Below, in pieces: positions 34,015 to 44,757 of a DNA stretch of 60,738 bases (positions are counted from its first letter, which is position 1; the number at the start of each line of letters is the position of its first letter). Both the position numbers and the translations under genes were made by a program. The stretch lies in contig BFEA01000204.1 in NCBI GenBank assembly GCA_003427395.1, positions 388,012 through 448,749 on the forward strand, in the 5' to 3' direction. The notes beneath the pieces were generated by a model. The model searched no databases. It had not been told where the DNA came from and saw only the letters and a program-made list of their open reading frames with translations. Origin of the DNA: Chara braunii (lineage: Eukaryota > Streptophyta > Charophyceae > Charales > Characeae).

Positions 34015-34382
34015 GGTTGAATGGTAGATAGTAACCAACATTAGCATAGTGATAAAAAGACCCTATACTAAACGTGTTGAACGATGCTTCCCATCTTTTC
34101 AAGGAAAAGCTAGACGTTGCCCCCAAATGTTTCATTGAAGTCTTGTAGATGCTACTCGAGCCTCCCTCCTTACTTCTCTGATTAGGCTGCATAGTTCAAG
34201 TACAGGTCCACTGAGTAATTCGGATATGTGCAGTACCAAATGGTTGAGTAATTGCCAGGGTTGAATGCTCAGGATGGTGATTGAAAAATGTGTTGAGTAC
34301 TTCGAGTGTGGGTGCTGAACTGGATTGCATAAATTGAGCTTGGGAATTATGGAAAACGCTTGAGTAACACGCACATTCTGTG
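34015..34382. other. Spacer before element B
   Basis: No convincing gene; presumably the downstream flank of the exons at 33558-34014. Frames here are short and on the opposite strand. Confidence 0.5.
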
Positions 34383-35422
34383 TGCGAGGATATTCGCCCT
34401 CAGCATGCCTGCATAGGGCCCCCGCTGCAAGCATCTGGCCCGCCCTAAGTAAAGGCGGGCCCCGTATCTCAAAGAGGCCAGAATATTGCAAACTCGACAG
34501 CCCTGGTGGGCGCCAGACAGTTATCATGCGCCAGTTGGTTGCATATTCCCTGCTCACAAGCATCAGATTCTTTTGTGAGCCTTCTAGACTCTTCTATTCT
34601 GGACTTGGAAGCTGGCCTCTGGGCCTATCCGGAAGCAGGGAACACCTCAGGTCAGTGTGTGGTGGTTGGGCGCGCCTAACCAATTCGGTCCCAGGCCACT
34701 GTCTGAATGGGCCTGGGCACAGACTCTTTGGCCCAACCTGAAGCTAGAGGGCACACACACGTCCAGCTCCAGGCTGCAAAGAGCCTGGCTGCTTTCCATA
34801 TAGGAAAGAGCCAGGCCGAGGGCAGGGTATTCGGGGACTTGCTGGCCGAGCAGCAGCGCTGCTGTATTGAGCGCTCATAGCCGTTGACAGGAGGTGCATG
34901 GGCGCACACGGGCACTGGAAGGGGAGCGCTGCTTGTGGGCAGCGGCGCCAAGCCATCCATAGCTGCCATAGCTGGGGCTTGGGCACAGATGCTGGTGGAG
35001 GTGGTGGTGGTCCTTGGGGGAGAAGGAGCATGGAGAAGACGAGGGTGAGCAAAGAATGTGCCAGTGGAGCAGATGATGTGAGAGCACGCACCTGGTCCTG
35101 GCGGAGGTCTGCATGGTCGACAACTGCATGTACTTCGGTTGCTCCTGCTGATGTCAACTGTTTTTTTTGTCATTTCGATAGGCTAGAGTAGTGGCTGTGT
35201 GATTGTAGTCTTCCCTGAGCGCTGGTAGGAAGAAGAACTTTGAGTACATTGTTGATGGTGGCGAGAGAGGTCTTTCATTGGCAATTGAGTTTGCGGCTTT
35301 GGTTCTCCTTCCATGTGATATCTGTGCATTTCTGCCTTCTGGACAGCTTACAACTGTCTGGCTTTCAATGTGATTTTGCAATTTGGAATTCTGTCAATTC
35401 GCTATTGCTCATTTTCCTTGCA
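34383..35422 (+). repeat. 5' LTR of element B
   Basis: 1040 bp, TGCGAGGA to TTTCCTTGCA. It is diverged from the element A LTR but shares the ends, ccgccctaagt.aaggcggg, gcgccagttggttg, ttccatatagcaaag-type and cgctattgctcat blocks. No second copy is in the window. Confidence 0.75.
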
Positions 35423-35425
35423 ATT

Positions 35426-35437
35426 TGCTAACGGAGC
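35426..35437 (+). promoter_or_regulatory. Degenerate primer-binding site of element B
   Basis: Tgctaacggagc, three bases (att) after the LTR, as in element A. It differs at two positions from a tRNA-Met-type site TGGTATCGGAGC. Confidence 0.6.
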
Positions 35438-36343
35438 TGGTTTGAGCCGCTCCGCTGGCTCTATTGGTGATTCGGTGCCGCGCCGTGTGGCTGTGCGGCA
35501 GTGTGATTAGGCAATGGCGCTGGTTTGAGGAGGAGGCCCGGTGTCGAGAGGGCACTCCGGGAAGGCTATGTGGTGACATAGGGGTGCACGCTGGATGATG
35601 AGAGCATGCTGATGTGTCATTTAAGCCGAGGTGGAACTCGATTATATTGTGGGTTGTGCCGAGGCACGGACCGGTCATCATAAATGCACATCAGGTTTAC
35701 TGGTGAGAATCTGTGGTTGGAGGCAGTATAATGAGGCACATTGCTCCTTACCTTATCTACCCTTGTCGTTAACGTGAGGAAGTGAGTCTTGGTCTTCAGA
35801 GTCCTCTCATTGTGAGGTGTTATTTGCGGTCAACCTTGAGAGTCAACATTCTTCCTGGGGAGCATGCTGGTGGGAGACAGGCGTTGCCTCTGAAGGGCCC
35901 TGGATGAAGCACTTGGGTCACGGTTACCATGCCAACCCACTGGGAGTAGAGTCGCATGCTTTGCTGCTTTGTCCTTCAGTCTGCTATGCTGCGCTATAGA
36001 GGTTGTGTTAGGGAGGCCAGTCCTATGGGGGATAGACGAGTACCGGACTGTCTATAAAGAGACTCCAGCGGGGATAATCTACTCGCACTGTACACGAGTG
36101 TAAAGTAGTACGGACGGACGGGACTGGCCGGTTTGACATTGACTTGGGCCACAAGGGTGGGCAGTGTGCTCACCTTTAGACATGCTGCTCAATCAGAGCT
36201 TTCAGGACGTCGACACAAAGTGACACTCAAGAAGGATTGAGGGGGAGGGTTGATTCCAGTTAACTGCTCGATTGGCTAATGTTGTCTTATTCCCATTCAG
36301 CATGCATTCCAGCTAACAATTTTATTTCTATTTTTGATTAGTT
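35438..36343 (+). other. Element B leader (uninterrupted at the Penelope site)
   Basis: Aligns with 12483-12958 and 18416-18860 of element A without the Penelope-like insertion, and so shows the empty site. It is itself cut at 36343 by element C and resumes at 46167. Confidence 0.75.
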
Positions 36344-37746
36344 TGTTACGATCCTGGTCATTTCCCAAGTGCAAATTCACAATGAAAGACAATGCCACCC
36401 AATTGCAAAAGAAATGAAAGCACTTGCAAAGAGATAAAGACCAGAACAGAGGGAAAGAAGAAGAAGAAGAAGAAGAAGAAGAAGAAGATGTACACCAGCA
36501 AGACCAATGACAATTCCCCCCTTCTCTCTCCACCTTCCTCCTCCTCCTTCTCTTCACCAATCTTATTCTTCTCTCAATAATAATAATAATAACAATGAAT
36601 GGATGAACCAGAATCAATATCCGAAGTTCCCTCTTACTGCTGACTCAACTCAACAACACAACAACAACAACCAGTCCACCATAGCTANGGCTTCCCTCCT
36701 TCAGCCTCCTCTCTCATGCATANGCTATGGCGGACTNCCCCAAGCAGCTAGGGTGCTGTGCTGATGTCCGAAGGACAACNCAAGCAGCTATGGTGCTGNG
36801 CTGATGCCCAAAGGACCACTCNAAGCAGCTATGCCGCTGCTGACTTGGTCCGNTATGCCTGACTCTNCCTCGAGCTTCCCTGGTGCCGCATTANCCCAAC
36901 TGGGGCCTTCCAGATGCAGCGCCCAACAAGGTGATGAAGATGGTGCCTACCATAGCCAGGTNAGTGCCCCGCCACTCTCCTACTATGCCCCCTTCTTCCT
37001 CCTCCTCAAGCTGGAGTGCTCGCCATAGCCAGGCTGAGCTCCAGCGACCCTTCACCTCCAAGCAGCGCTGCACCAGTCCAGCGCTGCGCTCCACCAGCAT
37101 GTNGCCAATCCTTGCACACCGCAAATGAGGAAGAGCTCTTTGCTCTTCCTGAAGATATAGCGGCCTACCGGCCTCCTGGGCGGTGACTTCCTAGGCCTAG
37201 CGGCCTCCCAGCAACCGGTACCTCCTCCCTTTCGGAGGGAAACATCATTGCAGGCTCTGCTANNCTCCNCACANGCCCTANACCCGGGCTACTTGGACTG
37301 GTACCGACCTACCTCTAACCTACCGCTACTGGGCCTCTAAAAATGCCAACTTTTTCTCTTCTTCTGCTCGGCCTCCAGTACCCAACACTTCTACCACTAC
37401 TTCAGTGGTACCGGCCTACCTGCTACTTGAGTGTTTTTCCCCTCTGCTCTAAGTGCCGCGGGCCTACCCCCGCTACTCGAGTGTTTTTCCCCCTGCAACC
37501 CTTCACAGTCACGGCCACAGGTAAGTACCGGCCCTGCGGGGCCTTGCAACCAACAAGTACCCTTGCGGGTCACACACACACTCAACCGTCAAGCACTCAG
37601 ACAGGCATGCAAACCAGCAGGCACGCACACACACACAGACATGGAAATCATAGCAGAATGCGGGAGTTTCAACAAGGCATTCATTCCAGCGGCAAATCCC
37701 AGAAATCAGCAGTGTTCTCAGTCTGTGTTTTTGGCGGGTCATTACA
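36344..37746 (-). repeat. 3' LTR of element C
   Basis: 1403 bp; plus-strand ends are TGTTACGATCCTGG and GGGTCATTACA. It contains a (GAA)n tract (36457-36488), (ATA)n-type repeats (36577-36594) and about two and a half units of a 45-bp repeat (caagcagcta..gtgctg, 36740-36845). It has many unresolved bases. Confidence 0.93.
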
Positions 37747-37759
37747 TTACCCCCCTCTT
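37747..37759 (-). promoter_or_regulatory. Polypurine tract of element C
   Basis: The minus strand reads aagaggggggtaa directly before the 3' LTR. Confidence 0.75.
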
Positions 37760-37883
37760 AAGAGCGAGGTCCCTTCGAGCGAGTAACTCAATCAGAGTTG
37801 GCACAAAATGCATCGTAGGAGTAGATAAGAAGGAGAGACTTAGTAAGTCCGTGAGGAGTCATTTCTGCAACGAATTTAGCAGT

Positions 37884-39473
37884 CTATCCCTCAGCGATCT
37901 GTCGTTCATAAGCGTTCACAACACGGGGAGCACTCTTTAGCAGCTCTTTTCGGTCGATCCATAAAAATTCAGTCAACGGGTGATAGAGGAAGTGAACCTT
38001 GTATTGTGTGTTCCTCCCTCTTCCCTCGTGAGAAACGATTCGGTCTATCTCATGGCCGCCGTCGATAGGGCGAGGTATCATAGGATCTCGGAAGGGAAAA
38101 GTCTCATCATCAATGTGCGGAAACAGTTTGGACGCATGAAAAATTGGGTACGTGCGCAAATGAGGAGGCACGTCAATTAAAAATGAAGGGCCAAAATCAT
38201 CCCCAATCACCTTCAGAATCTGGCAAGGGCCTTAATACAAAGGAAGGAGCTTTCGTGATACGCCCTCTTCGTCAGAGAACTCAGACATTTTGACCCAAAC
38301 ATAATCCCCTACTTTGAATTTCTCTTCTTTGCGCATCTTGTTAGCATGTTTGATCATGGCATGCCAGCGCTTGTTCATGGTTGCGATCACAGTTTTGAGC
38401 AAGCGCGCGTACTTGGCATTGTAGCCAGTCATGCCGGGCATCAGACCAGGTGACCGTTCGGGGAACAGATAGGAGAGGGGATTGCGCATCGGCCATCCAT
38501 ACTGCAGCTGGTTTGGTGTCACGCCAGTTGCAGAATGAATGGAATTGTTATACAGTCCCTTTACCTTGTGCAGCTCCTTGTCCCACGTGTTCTGATCTGG
38601 AACAATCAATGCGCGGAGTAGTTGGATGACAGTCTAGTTGATCTCCTCAGCCAATCCATTGGCTTCGGGGTGTCGACCAAAAGTCTTGTTCAATTTAATG
38701 TCGTAGATCTGCGACGTGAAGTCCTTCCAATCTTTGCTGATGAATCTGGTGTCCCGATCACTCACAATAGTTTTCGGGATGCCAAACTGCAGAATGTACT
38801 GCTGATGGAATTCCTCAATGACAAGTTCAGTTGGTGCATGGGGAGGGAAAGGGATCAGATTCAGAAATTTGGAGAAACGATCCACGATGACCATGACCTG
38901 TGAATTCCCTGCTGCACTCACCTTTCCCATGTCCGTGAAGTCGATGGAGATCGATTCACTGGGTCCATCAGGAATGGGGAGGGGCCTCAGCAGGCCATAA
39001 GGCTTATGCCTGTGGACTTTGGTTCTCTGACATACCTGACATTCAGCAATAAATTTCTGAGCAGATCCTTTCATCCCTGGCCAGTCAAACTGCTGCAGAA
39101 GACTTTCATAAGTCTTCTCAAAGCCAAAGTGTCCACTCCGACCATGTGCCAGGTCCAAGAAATGAGTTCGGAGAGGCGCATGGTTGGGATCACACAAGCA
39201 GTCAAACTTCCCATACCGGTGAAATACAAGACCCTCGCATTCATGAAAATCAGGCTGTCTGTTAGGGTCAGCCTTGAGCTGCTCAAGGATGGGACTAAGG
39301 TCCGGATCCTTGGCGGTGTGTTCGATCAGATCCTCCTTCAGTTTCCTTCGGAGGTCATACGAACCCACAAGGCAAGTCAAGAATTCAAGATGGCGCGACA
39401 ATGCATCGGCAACCCGGTTATAACAGCCTTTCTTGTGTTTCAATTCAAAGTTGTAGACATCAATATCATGCAA
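37884..39473 (-). pseudogene. Integrase and chromodomain-like tail, element C
   Basis: Three collinear frames in one register (39473-38634, 38609-38232, 38210-37884) split by TAG and TAA. The first begins with the end of RNase H (D-A-L-S-R-H), then the zinc-binding H-x-H...C-Q-V-C-Q, and the integrase core with S-I-D-F-T (Asp), S-D-R-D-T-R-F (Asp) and G-L-A-E-E-I-N (Glu); all three acidic residues are kept. The second has L-Y-N-N-S-I-H-S-A-T-G and a basic stretch. The third holds P-P-H-L-R-T-Y-P-I-F-H-A-S-K and I-D-R-I-V-S-H, Y-K-V-H-F, F-L-W-I-D-R-K-E-L, a chromodomain-like end. Only two stop codons separate this from an open frame. Confidence 0.85.
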
Positions 39474-41285
39474 CTAGCGGGTCAATGTAGGAGAGAGTTC
39501 AGATTGTGTCTGAATCCACTGCAAGGTCTGATGATCAGAGTAGACCTTGAAGTGGCGACCCAAGAGGTAGTGTTTCCAATGTGCAAGAGCTTCGCGCAGG
39601 GCGTAGAGCTCACGCATATACGTGGAAGTAGCTACCTTGTGGTTGGGCATGCGTTTGTTGTAATACTCGAGCGGACGCAGGCCATCANCATCATCTTGTT
39701 GCAGCACTGCACCAATCCCGAACTNGCTCGCATCCGTAGTGACTACGAANGTGAGGTTGGGATCTGCAATGCGAAGCACAGGATGACTCACCAATGCCTC
39801 TTTCAAGGCTTGGAACGCAGTCTCACACTTCTCACACCATGCATAGGCAACATTCTTGNTGGTTAGTCTTGAGAGAGGGTGAGCAATGACAAAGAATTTG
39901 GGCACAAACTTTCGGTAATACGAGGCCAGACCAAGAAAAGAACGCAGTTCGCGTACGTTTGCCGGTTGAGGCCAGTTTCGGATGACCTCAACCTTGGTTG
40001 CCTCCGGCTCAAGGCCGTTTGCAGACAACCGGTGTCCAAGATAGATGACGTTGTCCCTCCCAAACTCAGATTTCTCTAAGTTGAGGTGCAACTGCGCCTC
40101 CTTGAGGACCTGCAAAACTTCCTCAAGGTGCTTGAGGTGCTCCTCCATGGTTTTGCTGAAGATCAGGATATCGTCAAGGTACACAACCACAAACCTGTTG
40201 AGTTGATGGCAAAGTACCTTGTCCATGAGGCATTGAAAGGTGGTCGTCGCATTCGTAAGACCGAAGGGCATAACGATGAACTCGTACAACCCATCGCGTG
40301 TTTTGAATGCAGTCTTGTGCTGGTCACTCGGATTAACTTCAATCTGGTGGTAACCAGATTTGAGGTCGATCTTGGAGAAGACCTTGCACCCACCTGCCGC
40401 ATCCAGCAGATCATTTATGCGAGGCAAAGGGTAAGCATTCTTTCTTGTGATCCGATTAAGGCCACGATAGTCAATACACATCCGGAGTTTGCCTCCTTTC
40501 TTTGGCACGAACAGGACAGGTGCACCGAACTCAGACTCACTGGGCCTAATCCATCCACGGTCAATCATATCATCAATCTGCCTTCTCAATTCCTCCAACT
40601 CGCCTTGTCCCATACGATAGACGCAGCCCTTTGGAGGAACACTCCCCTCTATTATCTCGATTTTGTGTTTGACTGGACACTCGGGAACTCCACGAGGTTC
40701 GGCCAAAACTTCAGGGAATCGATCTAATAGCTGGCGAATGTTTGTTGGGACTTCCGGTGGAGGATCATCCTCATCAGGAGAAAGAAAATTAGACTGAGAA
40801 TTTACAGCAATGACAACCGGATTAGAAGTTGAAGGATTATTCACAGTAGAAGTAGATGGATTAGAAACAGAGGTGGTAGAAGTAGAGTTACTTACCGAGG
40901 TAGAAAACGCAGCAAAAGTAGAAGGCACATGGATAGGATTTACGAAAGCTACATGTACATGCTCAATCTCCTTGCGCCAGCACATTGATTTGCAGAATTT
41001 GGTTGCACTTAAAAGAGCCACAGGGGACTCGCGCGTCTCATCCAATAGGACGGTACGCTCGTTCCCCTTGGCATCACGCACCACGAACTGGTTGTCCGCC
41101 CACGTGGTCCTTAGGAAATGAGCCTTTAACCAGCCCAAGCCAATGACCGTGTCGAACGGGCACTTGTCCATGACATAGAAGTTGAGCTCATGTGTGACAG
41201 TGCGGTCTTTGTCAAAGGTGACGCGCACACCTTTGACAGCATGCGTCGAGGTGACAACCTCTTGTTGCCCACCTGGGTCTGACAA
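39474..41285 (-). pseudogene. Protease C-terminus, reverse transcriptase and RNase H, element C
   Basis: 603 codons ending at a TAG that falls inside RNase H; the same register continues in 39473-38634. Residues 1-80 are the second half of the protease (D-T-V-I-G-L-G-W-L). A Ser/Thr/Asn-rich linker (125-165) follows. RT runs from L-L-D-R-F-P-E-V-L, with F-S-K-I-D-L-K-S-G-Y-H-Q-I (303-315), M-P-F-G-L-T-N-A and Y-L-D-D-I-L-I-F-S (369-377). RNase H has T-T-D-A-S, Y-M-R-E-L-Y-A-L and S-D-H-Q-T-L. Five unresolved bases give unknown residues. The stop follows L-T-R, where related elements have a Trp; TGG to TAG would explain it. Confidence 0.87.
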
Positions 41286-41530
41286 GGGTTCTGCAGTTCC
41301 ACTTGCTTCATTCCCAGGCCAGCCTTACGAATCCCGTTAGAAGAAAATAAGTTAGTGGTTGAACCACTATCAATCAGCACGCGGATGTATCGGCGGTTAA
41401 TGAGCAGTTTAAAGAAGGTTAGTTCCACACTCCCTTGAACATGGCGTTGTTGCTTGAGCTGCAGCCAGTGTTCCATGTGAGCGTGGAAGTCAACTTCCGT
41501 AGACTCCTCCCAAGGCTCGGTGTAAAGCAC
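41126..41530 (-). pseudogene. Protease active-site part, element C
   Basis: This frame contains I-D-S-G-S-T-T-N-L-F, the aspartic protease active site, intact here unlike in A and B. The frame shifts near 41286, and the rest of the protease is read in the frame of 39474-41285. It follows gag after about 130 bases. Confidence 0.8.
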
Positions 41531-41664
41531 ATGAATTGCAACAACCTTGGAATCAGCGTCGTTTCGGGCTTCAAGAGTGGGCTGTTGATCAGATTCAGGC
41601 TCATTAGAGGGGCCTGCAACTGATGTTCCAGCTTCCCTTGTTGTAGGGAATGCTGATGACTCCT

Positions 41665-43392
41665 CTACGCCCTTTGCTTTTTTCCCTGCAGTCTATAACA
41701 GTCCTGCACAACATGCCCAGGCTTTTGACAATGTAGGCATATGCGCAGTTGAGATCTTCTTTCCCATTCCTTGTGACTGATACGGAGGGCTTCCCAAGGC
41801 TTGGTTGATGCATCCTCCGGTTTCTCAGGGATCTTCGCGTTCTTTGGAAGGTGGACAACAGTTCCCTTACCCGAACCACGGTTGGGCCCCTTGTTTGAAG
41901 CAGTCTTTCTAAAAGCATTCAACTTTTCATCTTCGTTGATGTCAGACTCAATGGCTGATGTGGAACAGCCCATATCGGAGTCCGGCTCTAAATCGTCATC
42001 TAGAGACAGATCATCCGCATAGGACTGATCTTCAGCCTCCTGATGATCATGCAGTGCAAGCTGGTTGCTGCTTCCAAACCGCTTGCGTTGTGGTTTCCCA
42101 CCTGCAGCGGGCGCCTTCTTCCGCCTGGCGAGGTCCTTGGCCTCTAGGTTTACTAGATCCGTCATGAGCTCTCGCCAGGTGGAGTGGTCTTTGAGTGCCA
42201 ACAGGGAGAGATACTCTTTGGGGGCCACTCTCATGACTACATCCATACAAGACACGTCAGTCATTCCCAGATCCGGTGTAGTGAACAGACCAGTCAAGTG
42301 TTGCTCCAAAGCTTGCATGGAAGACCTCCATGTCTGACCCTTGAGGGCCTCAAGCTTGAGCCTAGCCTTGAGCGCAGCATGCTTGTCTTGATATCGTGCA
42401 AGGAGAAGGTCCTCAAGGGCGCGTACAGGGGTGACCTTCAGCCATTCAGTCAGGTCTATGCGTTCATAGCCTGCAGCAACAGCTTGGAGCTCAATGTGGT
42501 TTCGTACGGCGGGCTCAGTATTAGTCCCCATGATCATACTCCGGTCCTCTTGCGGTGTCCGCATGACCTCGAAGTACGACCGCATGAAACTAATCCAAAA
42601 GGTGATGTCTGCCTTCCCGTCGTACTTGGACGGCAGCGTGGCCGCCCGCTTGTCCACCATGGGACCGCTGTACTGAACGCCAGTAAGGACTGTGGCATTT
42701 TGGGCTGATGTCCCTGCATTTGGGACCATGACTAGCGCAGAACTGCCGGTGCTGCCGCTCGAGGAGTTGGTGCCGGTTCCTGCGCTTGCCACAGTTCCGC
42801 TTGCCCTTATTGCGAGGACTGTGTTAGTTTGAGAGACCGAGACTACAGCAAGTCGAGAGTTAGGAGGGCGGGGGGCAGACAGTTGGGACTGTTTGAGGCT
42901 GATTATCTCAGCCTGCAGCTCTTGGTTCCGCTGCTCCAACGCTGTCACACGGGACTCAAGATCCTCCAAGTTCCGCAGTTGAACCAAGGCTGCTACGGCA
43001 CCAACTAGCCTCTCCTGGAACCGGTCAGCATTGGCTTCCGGGACCTGTAGGAGGGCCACCTGAGCAGCTATGCTTGTAGCCCTGGTTGCTGCCTCTACCT
43101 CCCTCTCCCTTTGTACCGCGTCGTCATACAATTTTTGAAAGAACGGTTTCTCGCTCTCGTCCGCTGTGTCCAGCATGGCCTGCCATTGGGCAGATGTGAT
43201 GTCTGCCATGCCGGAGGAAGGGGTGTCAGTAGATCTCTCAAGAGGGGTCTGCTCTCTCCTCACGTTTGGACGAACACTCCTCTTGCCCCTCACACTCTCA
43301 AACAGAACACCTTCTCTCTCCCTTTCTTCTCTTTTCGCTGTCTGCGCACGCGTCTCGATACTGGACATAGATAGTTCAGATAAAAGAAACAA
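41665..43392 (-). CDS. gag of element C, open
   Basis: 575 codons without interruption. The likely start is the second ATG (43368, MSSIETRAQ), since the residues before it lie in leader-like sequence. Order: basic charged N terminus, coiled coil (around residues 60-180, with a Leu-rich Q-E-L-Q-A-E-I stretch), Ser/Gly/Thr linker, capsid-like domain with retrotransposon gag pattern (T-F-W-I-S-F-M-R-S-Y-F to Y-L-S-L-L-A-L), acidic stretch, and a zinc knuckle C-L-H-C-Q-K-P-G-H-V-V-Q-D-C near the C terminus (x2, x4, x4 spacing). It is the only complete transposon protein in the window. Particles could still be supplied in trans while pol is broken. Confidence 0.88.
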   Translation of the reverse strand: MFLLSELSMSSIETRAQTAKREEREREGVLFESVRGKRSVRPNVRREQTPLERSTDTPSSGMADITSAQWQAMLDTADESEKPFFQKLYDDAVQREREVEAATRATSIAAQVALLQVPEANADRFQERLVGAVAALVQLRNLEDLESRVTALEQRNQELQAEIISLKQSQLSAPRPPNSRLAVVSVSQTNTVLAIRASGTVASAGTGTNSSSGSTGSSALVMVPNAGTSAQNATVLTGVQYSGPMVDKRAATLPSKYDGKADITFWISFMRSYFEVMRTPQEDRSMIMGTNTEPAVRNHIELQAVAAGYERIDLTEWLKVTPVRALEDLLLARYQDKHAALKARLKLEALKGQTWRSSMQALEQHLTGLFTTPDLGMTDVSCMDVVMRVAPKEYLSLLALKDHSTWRELMTDLVNLEAKDLARRKKAPAAGGKPQRKRFGSSNQLALHDHQEAEDQSYADDLSLDDDLEPDSDMGCSTSAIESDINEDEKLNAFRKTASNKGPNRGSGKGTVVHLPKNAKIPEKPEDASTKPWEALRISHKEWERRSQLRICLHCQKPGHVVQDCYRLQGKKQRA

Positions 43393-43496
43393 TCAGAAAG
43401 TTCACACAGAGAAGAAGGTAGAACTCCTAGCCGGAGCGGCGATTCATTTGGACTTAGAGAATGGCACGCAGCGAAAAAAGGGAAAAAAAAAAAAAA

Positions 43497-44141
43497 NNNN
43501 NNNNNNNNNNNNNNNNNNNNNNNNNNNNNNNNNNNNNNNNNNNNNNNNNNNNNNNNNNNNNNNNNNNNNNNNNNNNNNNNNNNNNNNNNNNNNNNNNNNN
43601 NNNNNNNNNNNNNNNNNNNNNNNNNNNNNNNNNNNNNNNNNNNNNNNNNNNNNNNNNNNNNNNNNNNNNNNNNNNNNNNNNNNNNNNNNNNNNNNNNNNN
43701 NNNNNNNNNNNNNNNNNNNNNNNNNNNNNNNNNNNNNNNNNNNNNNNNNNNNNNNNNNNNNNNNNNNNNNNNNNNNNNNNNNNNNNNNNNNNNNNNNNNN
43801 NNNNNNNNNNNNNNNNNNNNNNNNNNNNNNNNNNNNNNNNNNNNNNNNNNNNNNNNNNNNNNNNNNNNNNNNNNNNNNNNNNNNNNNNNNNNNNNNNNNN
43901 NNNNNNNNNNNNNNNNNNNNNNNNNNNNNNNNNNNNNNNNNNNNNNNNNNNNNNNNNNNNNNNNNNNNNNNNNNNNNNNNNNNNNNNNNNNNNNNNNNNN
44001 NNNNNNNNNNNNNNNNNNNNNNNNNNNNNNNNNNNNNNNNNNNNNNNNNNNNNNNNNNNNNNNNNNNNNNNNNNNNNNNNNNNNNNNNNNNNNNNNNNNN
44101 NNNNNNNNNNNNNNNNNNNNNNNNNNNNNNNNNNNNNNNNN
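43497..44141. other. Assembly gap (645 N)
   Basis: A run of N, preceded by a short A homopolymer, lies in the leader of element C between gag and the primer site. Long translated frames across it are artefacts. Confidence 0.99.
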
Positions 44142-44658
44142 CACACCCCCAACAGGCCATGAAGTACCAAGCAACCTCCCACGGGCATACCCAGGTCACA
44201 CGACACTTACCTGTGAGGCCCGGCCTCCAAAGATGGATAACGAGTCACCCCCCTCTCTCATAAGTCCTCCTGACCCCTAGCTACCACTACACGAAGTGTC
44301 CTAGCATGACTAAGAGGGCCTTCCTACACCCCTGTTGCAAAGCCAGATCCCCCGTTGATGTCTGAAGACCAAAGTAGCAACTTGCAGCAATCCGATGCAG
44401 ATATGGCAACCTCCAATCAAGTCTCCCTCTTGAGGGGAAGCCCAAAAGTCACTCAATGTCTTCCTGAAGTCCAGATTCCAGGTGCGAGTACCTCTCACTC
44501 TCTACTCCCTCTCGCTTACTCCAATCAGCCTCCTTTGTGTCTTGCCACCCCATCCATTCACTCAGTCAACCTGGTTAGGTCAAATGTCGACCCAACATGA
44601 CCTAAACAGGTGGGGGCAGTATCCACATACCTCACTGCCCCACTTAACCCTAACTTCC

Positions 44659-44709
44659 AACCCTAATCCGAGATTAGGTTAGCCCTGACCTAACTCGGAA
44701 TTAGGTTTA
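44659..44709. promoter_or_regulatory. Leader hairpin of element C
   Basis: Imperfect inverted repeat: aaccctaatccgagattagg against its partner cctaactcggaattaggttt, arms of about 24 bases and a short loop (ccctga). It lies 35 bases downstream of the primer site in the sense RNA, a place where dimerisation or packaging signals occur in retroelements. Function is inferred only. Confidence 0.5.
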
Positions 44710-44743
44710 GGGTGACTANCACCTCTCGCCAGCAAGTAAGTCC

Positions 44744-44755
44744 GCTCCGATACCA
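44744..44755 (-). promoter_or_regulatory. Primer-binding site of element C (initiator tRNA-Met type)
   Basis: The minus strand reads tggtatcggagc, two bases inside the 5' LTR. Confidence 0.88.
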
Positions 44756-44757
44756 AT

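Noticed and set aside
34676-35173. 165-codon minus-strand ORF in the element B LTR
   Set aside because: Pro/Ser/Cys-rich frame through GC-rich LTR sequence; not conserved in the element A LTRs.
40086-40727. 213-codon plus-strand ORF
   Set aside because: Antisense shadow of the element C reverse transcriptase.
43166-44263. Long open frames across 43166-44263 on both strands
   Set aside because: They consist mostly of unknown residues read through the 645-base N gap.
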